The notes: a model not told the origin generated them from the sequence alone. Counted from the first letter of the stretch, positions 15,801 through 22,506 are shown. The stretch is DNA of 22,998 bases from UBA2798 sp046289975 (GCA_046289975.1 JBKBUQ010000031.1:1-22998); one strand, 5' to 3'. Numbers and translations are program-made.

Positions 15801-16735
15801 GATTGCACCAGATTATCCGCAAGTGATCCATCGTCTGAATCTTCGTGTTTGTGATTGATAAAATATCCGGGACGGTCAAGATCCATAATATCAATTCCGC
15901 TGCCTGTTGTTCCAACAATCATCAATTGATCACGGGTAATGTGCAAACAACGTACGGAATTATTGGAAAGCGAATGCGGCGACGAAAAATCATTGATGAA
16001 TCGCTTACACACAAATTCATCTCCGGATGGTGTCATGGAAACCAAACCGGAATTTGTTCCCACCCAAATAGTTCCCTTTTTATCTTCGGTAATACACCAG
16101 ATCACGTCGTCGATAAGCGGGTTCACATACCTGTCGAAGCGTTCGTGGGTCTTGTTGTACGTCAACAAACCCTGACCGGAAGATCCGGCAAACACCCTTC
16201 CCTTACTGTCAGAAAAAACACATTGAACATTACGCGCTTCTACACCTTTAAAAACATAGGTAATTACCCGTTCTTTTTCTTTATTTAATTTATTTACGCC
16301 GTTACCCATGGTAGAAAACCATATGTTTCCTTCAGAGTCTTCAGTTATATCAGTTACTGTGCGGTTTTGCGGACCTAAATCGTATCGTTTGAACGTGTTT
16401 GTCCGCGGATCAAATCGGTTCACTCCTCCGCCGTTTGTAGCGAGCCAGATATAACCCTCTTTGTCCTCGTACAAAGCGTGAATAAAATTATTGCTTAGGC
16501 TCTGCTGGTCTGTAGGATCCTTTTTGTAAATAACGATCCGAGCGCCATCATACTTGTTCAACCCATCCTGTGTGGCAATCCAGATAAAGCCCTGACGGTC
16601 CTGAATTAAATCATTGACAAGACTCTGCGAAAGTCCGTCGTTGATGTCCATGTTATCAAACCGAACAGCTTTATTCTGTGCCCGCAGGGAAAGAAATGAT
16701 ACCGATAACAGTAAAAGCGTAAACAGTCGGAACAT
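12848..16735 (-). CDS. Propeller-Y_Y_Y receptor fused to class III adenylyl cyclase and HD phosphohydrolase
   Basis: This 1295-residue receptor has, in order: signal peptide (1-20); about fourteen propeller repeats of the two-component-regulator type (QGFIWIATQDGLNKYDG, GSIWIGTNEGLSRFD and similar, about 40-670); a Y_Y_Y domain (about 715-790); one membrane helix (about 798-815); a Glu/Lys/Gln coiled coil (826-866); a class III cyclase (about 885-1070); and an HD domain (about 1110-1240). Cyclase metal ligands are Asp897 and Asp941, adenine-specificity residues Lys937 and Asp1010, and transition-state residues Asn1017 and Arg1021, so a homodimer should make cAMP. The HD domain keeps His1126, His1158-Asp1159 and Asp1217/Asp1219. 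Its substrate is unknown. It is last in the minus-strand cluster, 77 bases after the phosphatase gene, with a possible promoter of its own. Ordinary hybrid receptors carry a histidine kinase here instead. Confidence 0.93.
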   Translation of the reverse strand: MFRLFTLLLLSVSFLSLRAQNKAVRFDNMDINDGLSQSLVNDLIQDRQGFIWIATQDGLNKYDGARIVIYKKDPTDQQSLSNNFIHALYEDKEGYIWLATNGGGVNRFDPRTNTFKRYDLGPQNRTVTDITEDSEGNIWFSTMGNGVNKLNKEKERVITYVFKGVEARNVQCVFSDSKGRVFAGSSGQGLLTYNKTHERFDRYVNPLIDDVIWCITEDKKGTIWVGTNSGLVSMTPSGDEFVCKRFINDFSSPHSLSNNSVRCLHITRDQLMIVGTTGSGIDIMDLDRPGYFINHKHEDSDDGSLADNLVQSVYEDRSGSIWIGTNEGLSRFDPLKQVFGQINHSPDDINTINDRTVWSIYEDHQGILWVGTRKGLNRVDRRNNLVFRYDRKANNPNAIGNNSVLSLYVDAHLRVWVGAVDGLYRLELSDNLRLAVFVPVQFRPLGNGFADNRVYSITEDTRNKCLWVGTKEGLSCINLSSGSYKFYTNNPNDETSLPSNSVRFVYIDNEGKTWVSTDGEGLSLIEKNETGQLRFRNLKKQLSPKGGEEDLLLTSIWEDEKGTFWLGSYGSGLLHFDPKQEKLIRTYTEKDGLSNNAVYAVLGDEKGHLWMSTNYGLSSLDPMTGKMRRYLEKDGLQSNEFNTGAFHKSKTGELFFGGIQGLNNFYPSDLKDNVVPPDVVITEVLLFNKPLSSYENLHIKKSASYLEELDLSYRENSLTISFAALHYSNPSSNRFRFIMEGLDDEYIEAGTTSLANYNKIPYGSYTFKVYACNSDGIWSQNPAELKITITPPFWATWWFRSLLLVFLVGGVFAFNRARLINIKKQRLQLAREVRDRTWEVMEQKEKIEQQKKLLEEEKNKVEKLLLNILPEETAEELKSRGKASARSYRQVTVLFTDFVGFTKIAERVQPSDLVARLDAYFIRFDEIIQKYNLEKIKTIGDSYMAAGGVPIRSKSNPIDTVLAALEIQRYMVELQESAGTTGEEPWELRIGINTGEVIAGVIGTKRFAYDIWGNTVNTANRMQMTCDPMMVNISGTTFELVEPYFECTYRGKVAAKNKGEIDMYYVHRIKPELSVDGLGLEPNEKFWKYVDLYLYSSINYGKAERHIMKVLKDGLPSHLYYHGIHHTYDVVQAAERLALMEGITDEQMFILKSAATYHDAGFVEQYAKNEPIGIRMAQEILPKYGYTEEQVEEVAKLIRATIIPHNPQSHLEEIICDADLDYLGRDDFHEIADTLRRELREQGVINSDRGWDEMQVKFLNMHKYFTKSAIKLRQEKKEKHIQEIIQKLESFNYKD

Positions 16736-16751
16736 GGGACGAAGATCTGAC

Positions 16752-16759
16752 CAAAAATA
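16752..16759 (-). promoter_or_regulatory. -7 box TATTTTTG for the cyclase gene
   Basis: A perfect TAnnTTTG on the minus strand ends 16 bases before the ATG, the same sequence and distance as at the ferritin gene. It would allow the cyclase to be made apart from the three upstream genes. The -33 region is weak. Confidence 0.45.
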
Positions 16760-16812
16760 AGAATTAATAGACCTTAATGAACACGCCGCAAAAAGAGAGC
16801 GTCCGGCCTGTG

Positions 16813-18642
16813 TCAGACACGCACACCAATTACGAGGATGTCGTCGACCTGCTCATAATTGCCCCGCCATTTCTCAATGCTGTCGTGAAGTAATTTCCGT
16901 TGGACATCCATTGTTTTATCCTTCATCCCAATCAAAAGATCGCGGAACTGACGATACATGAATTTTTTACCCTGCATTCCGCCAAACTGATCTGCAAATC
17001 CATCTGAGAATACGTAGATCGCATCTCCCTTTTTCAATTGCATTTTGTGATTGGTATACTTACGCGCACCGGGCTCAAACGCACCGATGGCAATTTTATC
17101 TGCTTTAACCTGTAACAACTCCCCATCGCGCACAATGTACAAGGGGTTATTTGCTCCGGCATATTCCAACTCCAGTGTGTCGGTGTGCAAGGAGCAAAAC
17201 GCAAGATCCATTCCATCACGAACGGAATTGTTTTCCTTGTTTTTATTTAACGCTTCTGAAGAGAGTTTATTTAAATCATCAAGTATTCGCGCCGGTTCTG
17301 TATGCCCGTGTTCTTTTACGGCCTGATTCAAGGCGTTCGATCCAACAAGACTCATAAATGCACCGGGCACGCCGTGACCTGTACAATCCACTGCTGCGAA
17401 CAACACCCTGTTCTCCCTTTTGTAAAACCAGTAAAAATCGCCAGATACAATGTCCTTCGGTTTAAACAATACAAACGAGTCCGGAAGCAACTGACGAACC
17501 ATCATATCGGGAGGCAAAATAGACTCCTGCAGACGTTTTGCATAGCGAATACTATCGGTAACATCTTTATAGAGTTCTTCCAGTTTCTGGCGTTGCTTTT
17601 CAATTTCCTCTTTTTGGCGAACGACTTCTTCTGTTCGTTCGATTACTTTTTGTTCAAGTATTCGTTCATTCTCCGCAAGATCATCACGCATTTTTAACAG
17701 GGCGTGGCCTAGTACGTCTTGATCACTTAGCGGACGATACTGGTAGTTAAAATTACCAATACCCACCTGTCGCGAGAAATCCGTTGTGCGGCGAAAACCA
17801 TCGATCAGATTATTCATCGCAATTGTCATCTCCCCAATTTCATCATCGCGTGGCGAAACCTGTTCTTCCGGAATGATTCCTTTACCCAACATTTGCAAAC
17901 TGCTCTTCAATCGGGCAACAGGACGTACAATAGAGCGAGAGGTAAATGTTGCGATAAGAATTGAGCCCACAACCAGCCCCACACCTGAAATGAGAAGAAG
18001 ATAGATCAGAAATTTATAAGAACCCATTGTTGCATTACTCGAAACCACCTGTGCATCCCTTGTGTTCTTCAAACGCATTTCCTGCATGCGTTTAAGCCGG
18101 TTCAGGGACATCATGATCATTTTCACTTCCCTATCCACATCACCATCCGTTTCAACCAGAAAACGCGCCATCAGGGCTCGTTCAGCATCTGAATAGTCTT
18201 CGAAGGTTACGAGTAGTTCCTGTATTTGGGTATATAAACCTGTAAGCTGCTCAATGTTGTTAAATACAGAATCGATTATTGTAACTTCCTCTAGAGGCCA
18301 GTAATTGGTAAACTCCTTAATTTGCCCTTTTACCCTTGGCAGTTCCTTGTTCATTAAGGTAATGAGACGAAGTTTATCCGGATTATCATCCCGAGACTGT
18401 TCGGTTGCCCACTTGGTAATAAGTGCTTTTGATTCCTGAATCAGATTGCTAAGTTCAATAACCAAGTTCACCGAAGGTGTTTCGATTCTGGTGATTTGTT
18501 CGTTCAGTTTTTTCGACTCTTCGAAAATAGAAAGACCGGAAAATACATTCTGAACAGTAACAGAAAAGATAACTGTGATAAAGAAAATAACGACTCCGAA
18601 ACCTAATCCGATTCGTCGTCCGATATTAAACCTGAACTTCAT
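16813..18642 (-). CDS. Membrane HAMP-SpoIIE (PP2C-type) serine phosphatase
   Basis: The 609-residue protein is anchored by helices at about 11-31 and 211-233, with a helical periplasmic sensor of about 180 residues between them. A HAMP domain (about 232-290, with RPVARLK and DDEIGEM) and a coiled coil (about 320-365) lead to a SpoIIE phosphatase domain: SIRYAKRLQESILP, VSGDFYWF (Asp402), AAVDCTGHGVPGAFMS (Asp419), RDGMDLAF, VFSDGFADQFGG (Asp547) and QVDDILVIGV (Asp600/Asp601). These are the metal-binding positions of PP2C enzymes, so it should be active. Known SpoIIE-type phosphatases dephosphorylate STAS anti-anti-sigma proteins or other phosphoserine targets. No switch kinase lies nearby. 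The gene follows the tetratricopeptide-like gene by 21 bases and precedes the cyclase gene, suggesting a shared signalling role. Confidence 0.92.
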   Translation of the reverse strand: MKFRFNIGRRIGLGFGVVIFFITVIFSVTVQNVFSGLSIFEESKKLNEQITRIETPSVNLVIELSNLIQESKALITKWATEQSRDDNPDKLRLITLMNKELPRVKGQIKEFTNYWPLEEVTIIDSVFNNIEQLTGLYTQIQELLVTFEDYSDAERALMARFLVETDGDVDREVKMIMMSLNRLKRMQEMRLKNTRDAQVVSSNATMGSYKFLIYLLLISGVGLVVGSILIATFTSRSIVRPVARLKSSLQMLGKGIIPEEQVSPRDDEIGEMTIAMNNLIDGFRRTTDFSRQVGIGNFNYQYRPLSDQDVLGHALLKMRDDLAENERILEQKVIERTEEVVRQKEEIEKQRQKLEELYKDVTDSIRYAKRLQESILPPDMMVRQLLPDSFVLFKPKDIVSGDFYWFYKRENRVLFAAVDCTGHGVPGAFMSLVGSNALNQAVKEHGHTEPARILDDLNKLSSEALNKNKENNSVRDGMDLAFCSLHTDTLELEYAGANNPLYIVRDGELLQVKADKIAIGAFEPGARKYTNHKMQLKKGDAIYVFSDGFADQFGGMQGKKFMYRQFRDLLIGMKDKTMDVQRKLLHDSIEKWRGNYEQVDDILVIGVRV

Positions 18643-18663
18643 AACGGGGTGTCTGGTTTTTGG

Positions 18664-19566
18664 TTATTTGTCCTCACCCTCCTGAAGTTTCTTTTTCAGG
18701 TCTTCCCAATACTTAAATTTATCCGGTTCATTCAACTGATAGTGAATGCCGCTCAACCCTTCTGCGATTTCAAGCGGATTAATATCCTTGCAGTTTTGAA
18801 GCTCCCATGCCTTGTACATGTGTGGCTTCGATTTCTGGAAGAGCTCAACACAAATCTCCTGCGATTTAATGATTTCTTCCAACGGTGTTGTAGGATCAAG
18901 ATTGAGCAGGATCTCAACACCTTTATTGTAATACAATATTCCAATCTGGTAATGTGCCAGACAGTTGTTGCTGTCAAGTTCAATTACTTTCTGATATACT
19001 TCTATCGCCTTATTGAAATACACATCGGCACCCTTTTCCATTCTGTTGAATTTCTTCACCAGGATAGTTGCAAACGCGTTATAGTATTCTACATCCGACT
19101 TCATGAAATCTGTTGCCGGAGCAAAACGCTTCATCTGGCGCTTGTATTCCAGATAGAATTTTTCTGATTCCATGTAGTTGGTGGTGTCCATCAAACGAAC
19201 AGCATCATTGAAATAAGAAATTACAAGGCTGCGAATAGAACCATTATTGCGCTGAGTAAAGTCACCGGCCTTATCGAGTTCGTTTGATTTGTAGAACGAC
19301 TCAATTGCAATTGAGCGGGCGGTTGAGTTCCTATTTTCTTTTTGTGCGATTTTGTAAATGTCTTTATAAATGAAACCGCGTAAATGCCATGTAAAAGGAT
19401 CTGTTGCCTCACCTGCAGCAACAGAAGCACTATCGATAATTCGTGCGGCTTTATCCCACTCATTACCCTGATAGGCCTGAAGAGCGCGCTCAGCAACAGG
19501 ACCCTGCGCAAAAGCAGTGGATCCTGAGATCAGCATAAATAGCGCTATGTAAATTATCCTCTTCAT
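18664..19566 (-). CDS. Secreted tetratricopeptide-like helical protein
   Basis: The 300-residue protein has a signal peptide (MKRIIYIALFMLISGSTAFA, cleavage before QGPVAE). The mature part is all-helical with degenerate tetratricopeptide-like units: ALQAYQGNEWDKAARIID, SFYKSNELDKAGD, YFNKAIEVYQKVIELD followed by CLAHYQIGILYYNKGVEIL. The strongest unit lies at about 180-220. The C-terminus is rich in Lys and Glu. The start is one base after the stop of the YfiR-like gene (TAATATG), so translation is coupled; a more upstream in-frame ATG lies inside that gene and would destroy the signal peptide. As a periplasmic helical-repeat scaffold it could connect the YfiR-like protein to the membrane phosphatase or the cyclase, but this is inference from gene order only. 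Confidence 0.8.
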   Translation of the reverse strand: MKRIIYIALFMLISGSTAFAQGPVAERALQAYQGNEWDKAARIIDSASVAAGEATDPFTWHLRGFIYKDIYKIAQKENRNSTARSIAIESFYKSNELDKAGDFTQRNNGSIRSLVISYFNDAVRLMDTTNYMESEKFYLEYKRQMKRFAPATDFMKSDVEYYNAFATILVKKFNRMEKGADVYFNKAIEVYQKVIELDSNNCLAHYQIGILYYNKGVEILLNLDPTTPLEEIIKSQEICVELFQKSKPHMYKAWELQNCKDINPLEIAEGLSGIHYQLNEPDKFKYWEDLKKKLQEGEDK

Positions 19567-19567
19567 A

Positions 19568-20092
19568 TTATTCAACTCTTGCGGCCAGATTTTCAAGTTT
19601 TGACCCAATTATCAGCTTACTTTTTGATGCGTTTGATTTACTTAATTCGTAGGATTGTTTATTGTCTTTGATCACGAAGCTGATAACTGCTCCCTCTTTC
19701 AGTTTGCCTTCTTTTTCCGATACAATCAGGGTGCTGCTTGATTTAAATTTCTTTGCAAGGTCAGCTACTTTATCGCTTACCTCCGGGGCAACCACAAGTA
19801 TATGACAGGGCGTAATACTGCTATAGCTTTGAAAACTGCGAATCTTAATTGCCTGACTTCCCACGGAGCGATTAGAGTATTTATTGGTTAATTCATCATA
19901 CAGCGGTGATTCGCCGTAGACTCCAATAATAAAGTCTCCTTTCTTAAACTCCTTAGGCCAATCCACGAGCGTAGCAAATTGATACACGAATAATGCTTTT
20001 ACAGTTTTATGGGTGTCCTTTGGATCGCCGGACAGCATATCCATAGCAAGTGTCGGAAAGACCAATAATGCTATTAGGAACCACCTCTTCAT
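19568..20092 (-). CDS. YfiR-like periplasmic protein (DUF4154)
   Basis: The 174-residue protein has a signal-like N-terminus (MKRWFLIALLVFPTLA) and the YfiR/DUF4154 pattern: VKALFVYQFATLVDWP, FIIGVYGESPLYDEL, PCHILVVAP, TLIVSEKEG, GAVISFVIKDNKQSYEL and SKLIIGSKLENLA. In Pseudomonas, YfiR is a periplasmic repressor of the diguanylate cyclase YfiN. Here it has a single cysteine (Cys96, in PCHILVV), so the intramolecular disulfides described for Pseudomonas YfiR cannot form. No GGDEF protein is near; instead the cluster encodes a phosphatase and an adenylyl cyclase with periplasmic sensor regions, which are candidate partners. It is the first gene of the cluster and I found no convincing -7 box in the 102 bases upstream. 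Confidence 0.85.
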   Translation of the reverse strand: MKRWFLIALLVFPTLAMDMLSGDPKDTHKTVKALFVYQFATLVDWPKEFKKGDFIIGVYGESPLYDELTNKYSNRSVGSQAIKIRSFQSYSSITPCHILVVAPEVSDKVADLAKKFKSSSTLIVSEKEGKLKEGAVISFVIKDNKQSYELSKSNASKSKLIIGSKLENLAARVE

Positions 20093-20194
20093 GCTTCTAC
20101 TTCTGGATGTAGGAATTTGTTTTGCAATATAACATTAATTCTGTGCTGTTCATCACAATTAATGCTCTAAAAACCGTGCCAGAGGAGGCGTTGC

Positions 20195-20971
20195 CTAGTA
20201 ATTCTGCTTAAGCATGGGTTTTGGAAGGGCGTCATTACCCTTATTTTTGGATCGTTCGCGACGGTTTTTTCGCTCGATTTTACGCTGACTTTGCCTGAAT
20301 TCGGGATCGTGGCGCTCTTTACGTTCCTTTTTAACCCTTTTTCGCTCCTCCTTCGACCTGAAAAGTTTCAGTTTCTTTTTTCCGTAGCCTTCACCGGCTT
20401 TTGCCTTTTTACGTTTACCCTTACCTAAAAAGGGATCCGACTTTTCCACGCTTTTCTTCCGGGTTGAGGTTTTTGTGCTGAAAGCATCTTTCCCCCCTCC
20501 CGAAGAAGGTTTCTTACCTCTGGCCACAAACGAATCCTCCGTTACCACCCTGGGTTTACGTCCCTGTGATTTGAAACTGTCATCGCCTGAGCCGCCTGAA
20601 GGTTTTCTTCCCCTGGATTTAAAACTATCGTCGCCGGAACCACCGCTTGCCTTTCGCCTTCTTCCAGAAAACGAATCGCTTTCTTTACTTTTCCTTTTGG
20701 GTCGTGAAGAGGACACAAAATGATCCGCCGGTTTTGCATTGTCTTTTTTACGACTGCGGACTACAAAAGCGTCTTTATCGCGGGTAGAGCGCTTTTTATT
20801 GGGTTTTGCAGTAAAAGTTGAGCGGGTTTTCTGTTGCTTTTTCTTTGAACGCGAAGAATTATAGGTTTCTTTTCCATCTGATACTTTCGATCGTTTGCCG
20901 GCCTGCGCATACAATTGACCAGACAAAGAAAGGACCAGGAAGAAAATAAATAAACCTCTGATTAAATCCAT
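20195..20971 (-). CDS. Secreted, highly basic repeat protein
   Basis: The 258-residue protein has a clear signal peptide (MDLIRGLFIFFLVLSLSGQLYAQ) and a mature part dominated by Lys, Arg, Ser and Gly. Roughly eight units of 13-18 residues repeat around an acidic-aromatic core, KDAF, ADHF, SDSF, DDSF, DDSF, EDSF, KDAF and SDPF, each followed by a basic patch such as KSRGRKP or GKGKRKK. Two central copies are nearly identical at the DNA level. The last 80 residues are an almost continuous basic, probably helical stretch with KERKERHDPEFRQ. No enzymatic domain is visible. The start is ATG at 20971, two bases after the peptidase stop (TGAAAATG); a TTG six bases earlier overlaps that stop and is less likely. 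A role in binding nucleic acid, polysaccharide or anionic surface is possible but unproven. Confidence 0.8.
   Translation of the reverse strand: MDLIRGLFIFFLVLSLSGQLYAQAGKRSKVSDGKETYNSSRSKKKQQKTRSTFTAKPNKKRSTRDKDAFVVRSRKKDNAKPADHFVSSSRPKRKSKESDSFSGRRRKASGGSGDDSFKSRGRKPSGGSGDDSFKSQGRKPRVVTEDSFVARGKKPSSGGGKDAFSTKTSTRKKSVEKSDPFLGKGKRKKAKAGEGYGKKKLKLFRSKEERKRVKKERKERHDPEFRQSQRKIERKNRRERSKNKGNDALPKPMLKQNY
20552..20647. repeat. 48-base direct tandem repeat, two copies, inside the basic-protein gene
   Basis: Two adjacent 48-base copies (20600-20647 and 20552-20599) encode SGGSGDDSFKSRGRKP and SGGSGDDSFKSQGRKP. They differ mostly at third codon positions, which suggests an older duplication kept by selection on the protein. 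Flanking units are more divergent. Confidence 0.8.
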
Positions 20972-20973
20972 TT

Positions 20974-21903
20974 TCAATAATAAGCCTTCAGTGTACGAAA
21001 TAAGCCTTCCACAAGTTCCGCCATTTTTTCGTAATCGAGGGTATCCCAGGTGTCTGTTCGCTTGTGGTAATTCTTATTCCGCATAAAAGCAGAGTCTGTT
21101 AGCATAATGGCCTTAAATCCAAATAACCAGTAATTCAGATGATCGGAAAAATCAACCCCTTCTACCCTTGGGGGCGCAATTAGCATTTCACAAGGGAGGG
21201 TTGAATATTTGTTTATTCCCTTCTTAAAAACCGAACCAAGATCCTTCATTCCCTTTTTCCCGACAACCGCAATAAAATTACCTCTGTTGGGATACCATAA
21301 CTTCATGATATTGGCCGGGTATTGCTGAGAGCCTTTTTCGTCCGAATAAAAACCGATCATTTCAAGACAAATCATCGCCTCAACATTTACTTTACGATCA
21401 GCAAGGTCCTTGGCGTGCACATAACTTCCCATATTAACCGTTCTGAAATGAGGGGGTTCTTCAAGGGTATAAAAAACCATTTCAATACAATGCTTCAAGT
21501 GGGGTTTTTCAATGTTCAGTCTTCTGCTCAACTCCAATAATCCGGCAACACCGCTGGCATTATCATCCGCTCCCGGCAGGTTCATGCACACATCATAATG
21601 CGCACCAATTACAAGCCGCGGCAAAGTGGTATCACCATAAAACGCAATGATATTGTGTACACGAAGCGATTCAACGCGGTACTCTTGTTTCCTCCAGCAC
21701 TGTCCTATTGAATCAAGCGAGCAACGGATATAAGCCGATGCTTCATCAAGGCCGGATTGAAAATTTACACTACGTGGTTTTTTTGTGTGACTAAGCTGAT
21801 AAACGTGTTGTTTCAACTTTACCGGTACATCTATTCCATAGCCACAGGAACTAATGAAAATTCCAAAAGCAAAAAGAAACGCCCTAAAGGATTTTCCTTT
21901 CAA
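20974..21903 (-). CDS. M28-family metallopeptidase lipoprotein
   Basis: This is a predicted zinc aminopeptidase-like enzyme anchored by lipid. Ligand motifs fit M28: GAHYDV (His102), GADDNASG (Asp113), YTLEEPPHF (Glu148/149), CLEMIGFYSD (Glu181) and NYHKRTDTWDTLDY (His280), numbered from the start chosen here. I chose TTG at 21903, four bases after the ferritin stop, because it gives a clean lipoprotein signal MKGKSFRAFLFAFGIFISSC with lipidated Cys20 and a 309-residue product. The open frame extends 96 bases further into ferritin, and a GTG at 21930 is an alternative start. Gene order ferritin, peptidase, basic protein with gaps of four and two bases indicates one operon. M28 enzymes in Bacteroidota also include glutaminyl cyclase-like members, so the reaction is not certain. 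Confidence 0.85.
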   Translation of the reverse strand: MKGKSFRAFLFAFGIFISSCGYGIDVPVKLKQHVYQLSHTKKPRSVNFQSGLDEASAYIRCSLDSIGQCWRKQEYRVESLRVHNIIAFYGDTTLPRLVIGAHYDVCMNLPGADDNASGVAGLLELSRRLNIEKPHLKHCIEMVFYTLEEPPHFRTVNMGSYVHAKDLADRKVNVEAMICLEMIGFYSDEKGSQQYPANIMKLWYPNRGNFIAVVGKKGMKDLGSVFKKGINKYSTLPCEMLIAPPRVEGVDFSDHLNYWLFGFKAIMLTDSAFMRNKNYHKRTDTWDTLDYEKMAELVEGLFRTLKAYY

Positions 21904-21907
21904 AAAA

Positions 21908-22429
21908 TCAAGCTTTTTTTTCAGGCCCACCAGCGGTATTGGCGGTAAGCGTTTGAATATCTCTATCAAACAAATACATGCCACCTTTGTCATTTCCAAT
22001 CATGCGTAATTTATCCATGATCGTACGGGCAAGCGCTTCTTCTTCGATTTGTTCAGAAACATACCACTGCATAAAATTGTGTGTTGAGTAATCTTTCTCC
22101 TTCAGACATACATCAACTACTTTGTTGATCTCAGCTGAAACAAGGATTTCATGCTGCAACAATTTTTCAAAAACAAAATGAAGATCCTTGAACGTTTTCG
22201 GTGGTTGCGAAAGCGCAGGAATAATTGCGTGTCCACCTCGTTCATTTACATATTTTACCAGCTTTAACATGTGCATGCGTTCCTCATCGGAATGCGCATA
22301 AAGAAACTCAGCAACACCCGGCAAGCCGTTACACTCAGCCCAAGAAGCCATTGCAAGGTAAAATTGAGAGGATTCAGCTTCAATTTCTATTTGTGCGTTA
22401 AGCGCAGTTTCAACTTTCTTGGGTAGCAT
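21908..22429 (-). CDS. ftnA: Non-haem bacterial ferritin
   Basis: Ferritin oxidises Fe(II) and stores the mineral in a 24-subunit cage in the cytoplasm. The 173-residue protein matches the FtnA family in length and in numbering. Ferroxidase-centre residues are Glu17, Glu50, His53, Glu94, Gln127 and Glu130, with Tyr24 in the SSQFYLAMASW segment. The four-helix bundle is complete (LNAQIEIEAESSQFYLAMA, EFLYAHSDEERMHMLKLV, FEKLLQHEILVSAEINKV, FMQWYVSEQIEEEALARTIM). Haem-binding Met of bacterioferritin is absent from the usual place. The C-terminus ends in GGPEKKA. It has its own -7 box 16 bases upstream and is the first gene of a three-gene operon with the peptidase and basic protein. Confidence 0.95.
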   Translation of the reverse strand: MLPKKVETALNAQIEIEAESSQFYLAMASWAECNGLPGVAEFLYAHSDEERMHMLKLVKYVNERGGHAIIPALSQPPKTFKDLHFVFEKLLQHEILVSAEINKVVDVCLKEKDYSTHNFMQWYVSEQIEEEALARTIMDKLRMIGNDKGGMYLFDRDIQTLTANTAGGPEKKA

Positions 22430-22445
22430 ATTTTAAAAATTTTTT

Positions 22446-22453
22446 CAAAAATA
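22446..22453 (-). promoter_or_regulatory. -7 box TATTTTTG for the ferritin operon
   Basis: A perfect TAnnTTTG on the minus strand ends 16 bases before the ATG. A TTTC lies 20 bases upstream as a possible -33 element. It sits just downstream of a terminator, as expected for a new unit. Confidence 0.55.
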
Positions 22454-22478
22454 CGTCTTTTCCTGTCCAACGCGAAAG

Positions 22479-22506
22479 AAAAAACCCCGGAAATGAAATC
22501 CCGGGG
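22479..22506 (-). terminator. Intrinsic terminator after the T9SS type B gene
   Basis: On the minus strand CCCCGG (22506-22501) pairs with CCGGGG (22490-22485) across a ten-base loop, followed by six Ts (22484-22479). It ends the gene at the right edge before the ferritin promoter. Confidence 0.8.

Noticed and set aside
13241..16288. Several plus-strand open frames of 78-147 codons opposite the receptor gene
   Set aside because: They are antisense to clear propeller, cyclase and HD coding sequence and have no recognisable domains.
12848..16735. Reading the cyclase as a guanylyl cyclase, or the receptor as a histidine kinase
   Set aside because: Lys937 and Asp1010 are adenylyl-type; guanylyl cyclases have Glu and Cys there. 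No H-box or HATPase motifs are present.
18649..19167. Plus-strand frame of 172 codons opposite the TPR-like gene
   Set aside because: It is antisense to a signal-peptide-bearing gene in a coupled operon, and its Phe/Leu/Ile/Cys-rich composition is typical of antisense frames.
19567..19608. Upstream ATG at 19608 for the TPR-like protein
   Set aside because: It overlaps the YfiR-like gene and would put 14 polar residues before the signal peptide.
20552..20647. CRISPR-like or mobile repeat
   Set aside because: Two adjacent in-frame copies without spacers encode protein repeats; this is an internal gene duplication.
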